This document shows positions 1 to 11,270 of a stretch of DNA of 64,000 bases, in pieces (the stretch's first letter is position 1; every line of letters starts with the position of its first letter). The notes beneath the pieces were generated by a model that saw nothing but the letters and a program-made list of their open reading frames with translations, did no database searches and was not told the origin of the DNA. Made by a program: the position numbers and the translations under genes. The DNA is taken from positions 12,229,001 through 12,293,000 of the forward strand of contig NC_040019.1 in assembly GCF_000972845.2 (NCBI RefSeq). The letters run 5' to 3'. The stretch is from Larimichthys crocea (taxonomy: Eukaryota > Chordata > Actinopteri > Sciaenidae).

Positions 1-544
1 AGCAACATCCCGCTAAACTGAAATGCCGTGCTGACCTGTCAGCTGTAAACACCCTGCAATTTAACCACTTACACCCATACATGAAGGCTCAGTACTAGAC
101 GGTAGTGTACGACGACGAGAAGAAGAATAAAACAAAACAAATAAGATGACAGTAAAAGCAGCACTGAGTGTTGCTGTGGTTACTACAAACTGTACTGTGT
201 GAATATGTGAATATCTTTTCTGTATATTTCTTGTTTTTTCAAGTTTTTCATATTTAAATGCCTCATTAGCATGCCTAATTCTGCAGCTGTTAGCTCTCCT
301 TAGGTGTAATCATAATATTTGGCAGCTTTGTAATTATAAACTTTGCGGCTCCAAAATGTACATCCTATAACGCAGCAGTCAATATTCAATATAGTCTAGA
401 AGAGCGCTGCTTGTTGGAATAAACAATGAGGGGGCAACTGATCAACTGTCACCATGCGTGCAGACATCTGTGGCTGAAATGCACTGCAAAGCACAAATCA
501 ACTGTCACATGATTTTTGACAAGACTTACAAGTCTGCCATGTGC

Positions 545-935
545 TCTGTGAAGCTGCTTTGAGACAAATGCTAACATGCTTTACAATTACAAAGCTATGC
601 TGCTGTGTAGCAGGTTCACCATCTTAGTTCAGTGTGCGTTTGACTAATTGGGATTAAACACAATTCACAGCTGAGGCAAAAAAACTGAAGTATTGGACAC
701 ACTTTGATCTGATGATGGTGCTAAAAAGACAGTGAAGTGATCACCAAGTTTTTACAATTCATCTTGAGGGCAACAAGAATGAGTGTACCAAATCCATCCA
801 AACATTATGGAGGCTTTTCATGAAATCCACAAAGGAAAAATTTGAGGATCACTAAAGTCAGAAGGATTTATTGTCTGGGAACCATGTACCAAATTTAACT
901 GCAGCTCATTCAATAGTTGGGATATTTTAGTGTGG
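545..935 (+). repeat. Degenerate teleost dispersed repeat
   Basis: Text such as 'tgatctgatgatggtgct', 'gtgatcaccaag' and 'tacaattcatcttgagg' resembles a repeat common in fish genomes, and related text in the opposite orientation occurs at 11050-11270 and 20262-20352 in this window. I cannot assign a superfamily. The copy is old, with many substitutions and no visible terminal repeats. Confidence 0.5.
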
Positions 936-2346
936 AATAACATTGGTATAAAGTGGTAATTTTCAAAAACTGCAGTTTCTCAGACTGGGGGGGTTGTTCG
1001 CCCAGGGCGCAAATGTAGCCAGAACCGGCGCTGGTCCAGTCTATGATTGCCATCCATGTAACCGTGTCCCACACAAGAACACTGTTTTATTTGAAGTTGG
1101 GCTGCAATTGACTAGATGTTTAACCACAATGCAACACATAAAACAACCTGAAGTGGTCCTATTTTCCACCCACAACTCAAGGAGTGCTGCAAGTTAAAGT
1201 GTAAAATGCATCGTTTCACTTGGTAATAAGATAATTGTAAGTGATAATAACCTTTAAAGTACAAAATGACTTCCATCAGCGACAACACTGACATTTGTGA
1301 GAGGTCACTGCTCATGTGTGGGCAAAACAAATATTGGAGGAGATTTTATCAAAAATTGTGGTGTCACTGTGATGGCTTGTGTCTAATAGATGATTAATTG
1401 AGAAGCACTGACCCTTTACAAATACCTCTCACAACAGCAGAGATGCGAGAGAAAAGAAATCCAACCTTGTGTGGGAGAGGACAGATGTGTTCCTCATCAT
1501 GTGTCTTTCATTGCATCCGGTTGTGTGAGAATGTGTACTAGCATCTACTGTATTAAAGTGTAGGTATTTTGCCACATGGGCACACGGATATTACATGAAC
1601 TGGATGACACACCAGTTTAAATCATCTCCTTGTTGAATCACCCTTAATATCGTGTGTGAATCAGCACAGACCAGCCATATGTTTCACTGCCTCGTCCTCT
1701 GCTGTCATCACTAAGCTGTGTCCCTGACAGATGTTCCAGCTGCACTTAACATGACTGTATTATTTTATCGTGTACAGTGTAAACTGCAGAATGACTGTGA
1801 TGAAGCCTTTTACTTTCAGGAATGATACAAATTACTCTAGTCTCTCTGAATAGAACCGCATAGACCTTGGTACAATATCATGCAGCAAATTTCAAAAGCT
1901 TTTAAAATAATTCTATATTTTAGACACAACAACAGCAATGCATTTCTTTCTATATCACCGGAGTGTCTTGAAATAGTATTCCACTTTTTACAAAATGCTC
2001 CTCTCCTGAGCCAAAATTGATCAAAGAAGCCACAAAGATTTCCACCTTGAGGAAGAGTCACCTAATCTAATCTACCAAAGGATGCACAGATGGAGTAAAA
2101 AATTGTGATGGTTTATAACTTCTAGCTCCCTGTATTGCACTGATGTGATGTACTGTGTACCGTGTATGATTGTGTTAGGCTTAGATAACCTGGTCTCATG
2201 CGACACAGACAAACAAAAACACTGAAAACTCTAGTATTTCTAAAATATCATAAAATAATGAGTAGTTTATTGTACCCCTGTTTTTTTGTGATTTTCCTCC
2301 TCCAGCTTTCAGCAAGGGTTGGGGATTTCCTCTACTTGTTTTCAGT

Positions 2347-2412
2347 GGGTTTGGACCATTTTATACGTGTCCAAACCCAATACAGTGTGTACTTAAAAAT
2401 ACACACTGTATT
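2347..2412. repeat. Two abutting hairpins
   Basis: GGGTTTGGAC (2347-2356) pairs with GTCCAAACCC (2369-2378). Immediately after, AATACAGTGTGTA (2379-2391) pairs with TACACACTGTATT (2400-2412). Both stems are perfect, 10 and 13 bp, with loops of 12 and 8 bases and no base between the hairpins. Two perfect stems in otherwise unstructured intron suggest the inside of a small foldback transposon or a structured element. Confidence 0.8.
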
Positions 2413-3985
2413 TTTTGGAGGAACTCTCTGAGCACTTTAAGTGTTCCAATCTGAGCTCAAATATGCAGAAAAACTTTCAAGAAAAGTTAGAAACGGTTGC
2501 TGCTAACACAGGACGGATACAACCATGCCATAAGAAACATCAATATCAAGTCTGTCTGTTTTTGGTTTGGGAGAAGATATTTTCAGATTTGTTTGTCTGT
2601 AACTATGTTTGTTGTCGCCTGAACCGTGCTGCTGCTGCTGATCAACATCAACGAATGCATTTATGGACTAATGTGGTAGCTAAGCAACAGCAAGACGCCT
2701 CTTACTGTCTAAAAACACGTCACTGTGTTCGCTTCCTGAGTGCACTGACTCAACAGTCTCATCTAATGTGAAGCCCCCTTCAGGATTCAGCATTGCCACA
2801 GCTGTGAACTGTAAGTGATCTTGACATTGATTTCTGGATATTCTGATTATTAGAACCTTACAGTGCGTGGTAGATTGTGTATTATATTTATCCCTACCTC
2901 CAGGATAGATGCCTCTTATTCCATTTGTTCTGAGGAGTCAGACTTCGTTTCCTGCGGCCCATTGTCGCGTCTGCTTCAGAAACATCTGGCAGAGAACATC
3001 TGGGTGTTTTCATTAGCCCCAGTGTGGCTTGGTCTAAAAAAGGGGAGGAGAGGTAATTGTGATACAGATTAATGGCGGTACATTAATTAAACCTAATATT
3101 AGTGTACGTGTCACTTTATTACTTCCGTTTTCTCACAGCTGTAATATAAAGATACATGAACATAGATTATGTTTAACTTAAACACAGTGTGTAAAGAATA
3201 CTCCACTACTATCTGTTTGCAAATGACTGTTTGAGTAGCTGTAACTCACACTGCACGTCCTCATATGTATGCATATGTGCATGTACAGGGGGTTATGAGT
3301 TGCCGTTTAGGCCATAAATCATACAGGCTCTGTAAGATACCCTCTTACATGCACAATCACACCCTCTCTCACACACCACTGTTCGGGCCATAAATTATAC
3401 TTGCTCACACACTCACCACTGCGCTCACTTAAAAACCCCTCACACACAGTATGATGCTTTCTACTCTTCACAGTGGTGTATGTGAGATGGAGTAGTGGTG
3501 TGGTATGATAAAGAGGGATATCGATTGTTGAAGAGAATGAGGTGTATGTGTGTATGTGTGAGGCTGACAATAAGCGTGATGAATGATATGAATGAAGTAT
3601 GTGAGGGAGAATATTAGAAGATATACAAATCAATACTCTGTTCTGTACACCACTAGAATCAATCAGACCGTATGCAGTACTGTCGTTCTAGTGTGAGTGT
3701 TTGACAGCAAGTCATCTGTACAGTCCAATGCAATCCAGCACAAAGGAGCTGAGATTAATATAACCGTTCTAATGTTCAATGGTTGTTGTGTCAGAATGAT
3801 TTTGAATCAACACAGTGGAAGTTTCTAATTTGTCTTGTCTCGGTTGGATCATATTTATCGCATCAGATTTTAGATTTCAACTCACAAACTGCAGTCACAC
3901 GCGCAAACATACTACCCCCATCCATCCAAAGTGCCGACTCTCACGTAATCCTCCCCTTTCACCATGGTCACACATAGCCACATAC

Positions 3986-4118
3986 CAAAGACTCCGGTCT
4001 CCTTCAGCCCCCCGAACTTCTGCATGGCTTTGATGGCCTTGGTCAGGGCCTCCTTGGTCTGAAGCTGACCAGTCACTGGGTCAGGGGGCGGGAGGTAGCC
4101 AAACTTACTTAGCCAGTC
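3986..4118 (-). CDS. mmp17: Matrix metalloproteinase-17 (MT4-MMP), exon 2
   Basis: This 133-bp exon encodes 44 codons plus one base, beginning DWLSKFGYLPPPDP and continuing through the helix LTKAIKAMQKFGGL to ETGVF. That is the start of the MMP propeptide (peptidoglycan-binding-like) domain, and the PPPDP-TGQLQT spacing is characteristic of MMP17 rather than other MMPs. It is flanked by a good acceptor (TTTCCCTTCCAG) and donor (GTATGT). Phase is 0 at its start and 1 at its end, as expected for vertebrate MMP17. MMP17 is a GPI-anchored cell-surface metalloproteinase; the propeptide keeps the zymogen latent until furin cleavage. The reading frame also stays open into both introns, so the exon limits rest on the splice sites and on homology. 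Whether this is the a or b fish paralogue cannot be told from this exon. Confidence 0.93.
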
Positions 4119-4499
4119 CTGGAAGGGAAACAGTAGACACATGAGTTCAAGAGTTATCTGAGGCATTTCAACATCTCCAGTCATCCCAGAGCTGCTGAGA
4201 AGGTCTGACACCTGTTCATGTTTACTGTCTGTGAACACTGTGTGTCTAATACGGCTCTGTGGGAGCTTTAAGTAGTAGTAGTTTGTACACATATGTTGTA
4301 AAATGACACTCCCTGAACGAAGAATAAAAGATTAAAAAAAGATGTTTTCACATTCCATTTATGTCTTTAGGACTCTGGTCTGGTCTCACTGCTCATGGCA
4401 TACTGGGACACTTAACTAGAACGCAGCCATAATTAACATTATTAGTGACACCTGTCTTTTCCTGTTATGACAAGGTAATAAAGCCTGCTGTGAAGGTTT

Positions 4500-4741
4500 G
4501 CATGCATATTGTTATTTACTTATTTATTTATGTCTGTTTAATTTATTTTATCTTGTGCAGGTAGTGCCTTTTATTTATTTTATTTTTATTTTGATTGTTT
4601 TCTATCTTTCTATTATCTACAACATGTTTTGTTGTGTTTCTATTGTGTTATTTTATTGTGTTCTATCTTGTTGCGCAGCACTTTGGAAACCCTGTGTTTG
4701 ATAAAATCGTGCTATATAAATAAAGTGGATTGGATTGGACT
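4500..4741 (+). mobile_element. LINE/SINE 3'-tail remnant
   Basis: A T-rich segment leads into 'gcagcactttggaaaccctg', then 'gtgctatataaataaagt' and a short GGATT-type tandem tail. This is the usual layout of the 3' end of fish CR1/L2-type LINEs and the SINEs that share their tails. No coding part is left. Confidence 0.6.
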
Positions 4742-7044
4742 GGTTTATGCTGTTAACTAACATTGTCTGTAAACTATGCTTTCCACTAACACACATACCA
4801 AAAAATAAAAGATGTTGGCGTGGAACTTGTCATAGCAGAAAAAGCACAGGTGTTACTAATAACATTAACGATGGCTCTGCATTCAAAGCGTCCCAGTCAG
4901 ATCATTCATTTTATTATTTATGCATGAGCTGTTCCTCCTGTGACATGTCAAAATGTCTTCTATAAGAAAGGCCCTATTCATCGGTCTCCCCATTTTTCCA
5001 ACATATTACTGCTGGATTGGTTTCCCAGCTCGTGTGATCAGGGCTGAGGAGTCTTTCTTTTTGGTTTCTAGCACAGTTTGGAACATTTTATTCATATTCA
5101 AGTTGTGTCAGTTTGATAGTGAAAACTATTAGTTCCCAGAAAGATTAATGTTCATTTGCAGTCAATCGCCATATGCAGGCAAATCTACAATCCTCATTGT
5201 TATAACTGAATCTAGTTGTTTCTCTTTGTGTCTCCCTTTTCTTGTCTCTTGCTTTCTTTGTCCTCCGTCTCCACCTACTCCATGATCTGATAGCCAATCT
5301 GACAAGTGTGTTTTTAATGGCTTTTTGATCAGCACTCATCAGAGATGAATGACACAGATCCACAGCAAGACAGCTGTTCTCTATTGACGGCACTGGGTAA
5401 ATTCCATTGACTAAATAATTGACTTTAGTTCAAACACAGCTGTCTGTGCACTGATATCCTTGCAACAGACGGGAAAAGTTTGCAGAATACAGATGACCCC
5501 AAGTGTCATGTGGGGATGATGGGAAAGAAAAAAATCTTCTTGTTGGATAATGTATGGGAAGCAGAAGACAAAGGATGCGTGCCTGGATAACAGGCTGCTG
5601 ACGAAAAAGGAAAGCAACAAAAATGTTCCCATTTTTGCTTCCTATTACAAGGTGCCCCATAAACTGTGGTGAAATGTGTCTTCTTACAATGCATGGAGAA
5701 AAGAAATGAGAGTAAAATTATGTGCTTTTACCAAAATTGTGCCTCTGTAATGAGTGTTTACAATACATAAATATATCCGTGCCCATTACAAGATCCGGCG
5801 TCTTAAAAGTTATTGTTTACTGTAAGCATAATGTATAAGCATTGAATTATATCATATCTCTGCTCTCTACAAAATAACTATGCCCTGTGTTTATACGCAC
5901 TATCTTTTATTTTAATGTCCTGATAAATGTCAGTGCAACAGTCCTCTTCTCATTTACTAATAAAACCGAAGTAACTGTCTATGTGATGATGTGCTTTTAG
6001 AATCTGTGCTCACGCCAGGTGGTTGAAACCTGGCTTGGATATAAAAAGTGGATGAGGGCAGGTTTATGTTGGAGGCATTCTCTAAATATATGATCACATA
6101 GCCGGTGGTTACAAGGTTAGAAAGATGAAAATTAACAGTGAAAAGAAAACTGGAAAGATAAAAAAGAAACAGCTGGTTTGGAAGTCAGAGCAGCATCAAA
6201 GTCTGATACAGTTCAGATGTAGGCTGTGGTCTAGGTCAAAGGCATTGGGATTCTGGTGCCGGTTACGCTGAGCCTGAGGTTCTAGCTAAGCACTTTAAGG
6301 TTCAGAAGCCATCCGGCCCACTTTTCAGTGATTGAATGATAAGTCAGCATACTGAATGCTTTTTTTTTTTCCCTTGTCAGTCACAGTTCAGGGTCAGCTA
6401 CAGAATAACACCCCTGCAAGCTGTTATAGATTCAGCATTTTGCTCAAGGACCAGCTTGCTAACACTTGAACCGAAAGCCTTTCATAAAGCCTTTCATTTT
6501 TTACTGTTTGTGGTCCCCCCAAAAAAAGACAAAAATATTGATGTTACATCAGAAAATGCAAAATGAATAAATAGAAATATGATACTTACAAGCACACTGG
6601 GGTTATATGCCTTACAGGACCCTGAGTGACTTCTGCACACCAGCTGGTGTGGAAATCACTAACGCTAATGAAGTACTACTTGTGTTTTAACCAAATACTT
6701 GATTACTGGCAACATGGCAACACTCGGCGAGGTTTCTATTTTGTTATTTCTAAGATCACAGAGAAAAAGTGACATCTTAGATGTTATGTAAGGACGGTTT
6801 CTTTGTCAACTAAACTGATCTGACAATCAATACTTGTCACTGTAATTACAAACTTGTTTTTTTTGGCTTGTCTCTCAGCCATTGTTATCATTGCTAATGT
6901 ACCCTGTCACATCCCCATACCACCCCAGCAGTTCTGTTGTAATTTGTGGATGTGTAGTGTTCATTTCTGAGGACGTTTGTAACTGACTGGCAAATATATC
7001 TCGAACTTAAGAGTGCATTTGTTTGATTTAAAGCAGCAAAAGTC

Positions 7045-7108
7045 AAAGCAATTTCTATATAAAAGCAACAAATTGCCCCTTGGGGATAATAAAGATTCCT
7101 TGATCCTT
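7045..7108 (+). mobile_element. Retroposon 3'-tail fragment
   Basis: The segment 'ttgccccttggggataata' followed by 'aagattccttgatccttga' resembles the 3' end of a fish non-LTR retroposon, with a short simple-repeat tail. Only the tail is recognisable. Confidence 0.45.
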
Positions 7109-8773
7109 GAACATTTCAAACACAGAGGCAATTCGAAAGGAGTTTATCAAAGACACAGAAATGCATTAGGACATTTAAAGAAATACAAAATGGGAAAATA
7201 ACCAGCAAGTAGAAATGAAATAAAACAAAATGAAAAACAGGCAAAGAAAGAAAAGAGTTTCAGGGAAACAGCTGTATTAAATTAAATCATTTCTACTTGC
7301 ATGACAATTGGTATTCAGCTGATCTGCTTCTGAGTATAATTAGACTGCAGAATGCAGAGAGATGTACAGTATACAGAAGCCATCACAACAATCAACAGCA
7401 TGTGTAAACTGCTGTGGTCCGTACTAAAATGCAAGACACTAAATGCCATGTTTAATTACAATTGATTCTAAGAAAACAGAATAAGAGGAAAACAGAAAGG
7501 TGTGTGTGAAGTGTGAAGAGAGGCCAGACATCTCGCTCTCATACAGAGAGAGAAAACGCAGCATATGATGAAAGAACTGAGGCTGCCCGTACGAGTTGAA
7601 ATCTGTGATTAACTGTAGCACGAAGGGGGCTGACGCAGATGGCTGAGACTCCAGTCTTCTTTAATCATGAATTATTAAGACGGGCAGACACAGAAAACTA
7701 TGGCACAAAATGATTTCTAACACTCCAGTATTCCCATATCCCTGTACCTCACATGAGATGTATTCAATAAACATATTCTGCCAGAAGCATGCCGCCACTT
7801 TAGTGAGCTCTGTTTCTGAACGTCTCCCTTTGTAGTAAAACATGTTTCACTTGCTGTACTGTGGCCAACATAAAAGTTTCAATGCTTTATGCTTCTGTTG
7901 TACTGGAGAGTGTGGAGACACGTTTATTTAAAAGTCTATATAAGAGAAATGTAGAAGTAAACATAAATTAATAGAAAATAGAGCAGAAAATAAAAGAAAT
8001 GATTGGTTTGGACACGTTATTACTTGGTACATGAAACATGTGCCCATTGTTCCATCTCCTTGCTACACTAAGGACAAAAAAAGCTGATTTTATAAAACAC
8101 ATTATTATTATTAAGGCTTTTGTTTTTTTTTGTTTTTTTTGGTACTGTTTTATGTTTCATAGTGACATTTGATCTCACATAATGTGAAAAATCCTTAAGC
8201 TTGTGTTAACCACAGACTATATTTCAGGCATCTAACCAAAAAACCCATTGCATACAAGGGAAGTGAAGTGGAAAAATTCTAACATTTACAGGTTACAGGA
8301 CTCATTGGTGCAGAACTCCATGACAGTGCTACAGGAAAGGTCACACGTTTGCCAAATATGACACAGGAATTATTCGCTGTATCAAATTGCACAGCAATCC
8401 ATTCAGCAGTTATATATCTGTGGTGAACCATCATTGCTATCTCTCATGGGAGCCTACTAGGATGACTAAAGACACAAAGTTATGCTTGAGGAGGACGTTC
8501 AAATGTTTTTTTTAGAACCCTCGTTAATGGCTTGATTATTGAGCACTATTGAAAAGTTCACTATTCGTGTACTGTTCATAAATATCATAGTCACAGCTCC
8601 TGAGCCCTTTGTATAGTCTATTTTATCAGCAGTAGAGCACCACTATAAATTATTTCCATATTGAACTTTTCTGCAGTGCACTATTTATACCCAGTGCCAA
8701 CGTTCAGTGCCAATGCAGGAACTGGTGTGACCTTTATTTAACAAGGCGGGAAATTAACTGTGTGGAGGTCGAG

Positions 8774-8928
8774 ACAAAAAAGGCTGGCACCGGAGGTTCA
8801 AAACTTTGCCATTGAACAATATGTGAAATTTTGCAGAATAATTAGAAATTAATGTTCTATCTAATAATAGGGTTGTTTAATAGAAAGTGGTACATCACCT
8901 TTGTGCTGTCAAGAATCCCAAACTCAGT
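8774..8928. repeat. 155-bp direct repeat, copy 1
   Basis: This segment, from 'acaaaaaaggctggcacc' to 'cccaaactcagt', recurs at 9144-9298 with only about three substitutions. The two copies are in the same orientation and are separated by a GC-richer 215-bp segment (8929-9143). The near identity, in sharp contrast with other repeats of this intron, points to a recent local duplication. Confidence 0.9.
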
Positions 8929-8990
8929 CATCTATCTATCTGACTGGACTGGACTGCCTGCTGCTCGGAAAACTGACTGTGATTGACTGA

Positions 8991-9635
8991 CTGGTGATTC
9001 ACACAGGGAACGTAAGCGCTGCGGAACGTCTGCGCCACGGTTTTGCTCCGTCCTCTGCCCGGCAAGATCACGCAAGAATCCTGAACGTATGTGAGACCCC
9101 GCGATAAACTGTGTATAAAGGAAACAACAACAACAAACAGCTTACAAAAAAGGCTGGCACCGGAGGTTCAAAACTTTGCCATTGAACATTATGTGAAATT
9201 TTGCAGAATAATTAAAAATTAATGTTCTATCTAATAATAGGGTTGTTTATTAGAAAGTGGTACATCACCTTTGTGCTGTCAAGAATCCCAAACTCAGTGT
9301 AAGAGATTATAAAGGATGTGTTGTGTCATAAATGATTGTGTGTTGTTCCACTTCAACAATTAGTCTCTCATCGTTCATGATGAGACCCTTTGATCGATTG
9401 ACTGCTGACCTGGTGCTACCGATCAGGACGTAACATTGATCGTGTTTTATTTTGAAAGGGGGCGGAAGCGTATTACGTTGAAGTGGAAGTGCTACAGAGA
9501 GTCGCTGCTGAGACGTTCCGCAGCGCGCCTGGTGTGAATGATTTGATTGATTAGACTGGCAGCGATCTGCTCCGGTGACCGCGGCGCAGTCGTTCCGTGC
9601 CGCTTACGTCCCCGGTGTGAATATGGCTTGAGAGT
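8991..9635. repeat. Inverted GC-rich repeat pieces
   Basis: The segment around 8991-9036 ('gattcacacagggaacgtaa', 'gctgcggaacgtctg') matches, inverted, parts of 9511-9635 ('cagacgttccgc'-like and 'cttacgtccccggtgtgaa'). CpG content is far above the surroundings. This looks like two opposed copies or mosaic ends of a small DNA transposon, into which the direct duplication above was superimposed. Confidence 0.45.
9144..9298. repeat. 155-bp direct repeat, copy 2
   Basis: This is the partner of 8774-8928 at an offset of 370 bases. The 370-bp unit may have duplicated in tandem, with only the left 155 bp of the second unit retained. Confidence 0.9.
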
Positions 9636-11049
9636 GCCAGCATGTATGTGCAAGTGAGAATTTGTGAAAGCAAAATAAAGTCTGAACTTAATCTCACAAA
9701 ACACCTCACTCAGACACACAGCAGGAAAGAAAAAGCAGGAGAAGACACGGGAAGACAGTGAAAGACACAGAGGGAGATAGAGGAAGACCTCTGATAAAAA
9801 GGGTTTCTTGAGACCTAAGATCTACTCATACTCAAGGGAGGCTTCTGTTGTAAAGCCTTGTAAACATCAAACCAAACCACTGACTATGATTTCACACACC
9901 ACAAGAGAGACAGGGGGGGTGCGTAAATGTGAATCACACATGGGCTGCATGAATAATATCGACCAAAAGAGAGAGAAAAAAAGAAGAAATACAAGCACAA
10001 GTAACCCCCATGATTCCCATTGGATTTTCTCTGCCTAAAAGCAGATATATGGTCAGAATGAAGCAGTACAGCGGGTCACTGTGTGATCCCAGAGTGTGTT
10101 TTATTTAGAATTTTTATTTAGACATGCATCAATAAAGTGTCATCAGCCTGGTTTTAGAAGGTTCCATTAGCACTTCATTGTAAAAACATGTTTCCTATTG
10201 GCATGAACTCAAGCTGTATTTGTATTCAAAAGACAGATTTGTGTGTTTCATACTGTTTCACACATCTCATCTGCCCTTCTTTTTCAGAAACTCCAGATTA
10301 TTTCTATTTATGACATCAGTATTTCTCAAACATGTGTTTCCTAAGACACATTCAAGTGGAGAGAATATTCCAGAGCAGCTCAAGAGCTACTTTGAAGCTA
10401 AGCACAGGTCCATTTTTATTCAACTCAACAACCTCTACAAGGTCAATTTTCAGTAATGATTTATGGGTACCAATTGATGAAATAGGTTGTCCAAATTGGC
10501 AAAAAAGCTCTTTATAAAATGTTACAAAAGATTATTTAATTTATCTTTTAACTGCTAAATATGTAACATGCACATATGCACACGCACAGATACACTTTTT
10601 TATAATTATATTTATTATAGTTTGACATTATTTTATATAGTTATTCTCTGTTTTTTTTTTTCATTTTGTGTTCTCTTTAACTGTCTCTATACTTTAAATG
10701 AGGTTTTCTGCCTCTCCCTGCTTTAGCATTTATTGTGCGCGCACCAATAAAGATGGGCTTCTTTGGGAGGACTGAAAAGAGTCGGGGATGGAAGGGGGGA
10801 ACAATCATCTTAACGGGATATTTTAATCAAGTGATGGATTGATTCCTCGACATAAGCGGATTTAAGGGGCCATCGTGCAAAAGGATAGTGTGACAGCTCA
10901 GCTGAGGCTGAGGACGTAGGTGTAAGTGATACAAATGAGAGAAAATGCCCTTTATTTACAGACATTCACGTATATGGATCCAACTAATTTTTTAGCAATA
11001 TGGATGGCATTTAAGCTTAACCTGTGAGACTATCCTCTACCACTGTGGT

Positions 11050-11270
11050 CCAGATTCAAAACAACAACTGTTGGATGACATTTTGTACAGACACCGATGT
11101 TCTCCAGAGGACGAATCCGACTGACTTTTCCTCTAGTGACACCACAAGATTCCCATTTGTGGTTTTGAGGTAAATGTCGTCACAACAATTGGATGGACTG
11201 CTTTGACATTTTGCACACATGTTAATTCCCTCCTCATAAATAATTACAATAACTTTGGTGATCTCTTCCC
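11050..11270 (-). repeat. Dispersed repeat related to 545-935
   Basis: It contains 'aacaactgttggatgacat', 'tttgtggttttgag' and 'aataactttggtgatc', the inverse complement of the pattern at 545-935. The phrase 'caacaattggatgg' recurs inside the copy, so the element has internal near-repeats. The superfamily is not known to me. Confidence 0.5.

Larger units (their letters stand above)
1..3985 (-). other. mmp17: mmp17 intron 2 (partial)
   Basis: This stretch follows the splice donor of mmp17 exon 2, read on the minus strand, and continues past base 1. The next exon, carrying the cysteine switch, is not in the window. I see no coding exon here. It holds an old dispersed repeat (about 545-935), a pair of adjacent hairpins (2347-2412) and a purine/pyrimidine-skewed stretch rich in CACA/TGTG at 3340-3640. 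The longest open frames have no recognisable domain. Confidence 0.75.

Noticed and set aside
3319..3633. 104-codon minus-strand open frame rich in His, Ser and Thr
   Set aside because: It comes from CA/TG-rich low-complexity sequence in the intron; no domain or splice context.
5411..5694. Minus-strand frames with hydrophobic starts, considered as an mmp17 signal-peptide exon
   Set aside because: No donor in the right phase and no LxxGV ending; the exon at 42972-43076 fits far better.
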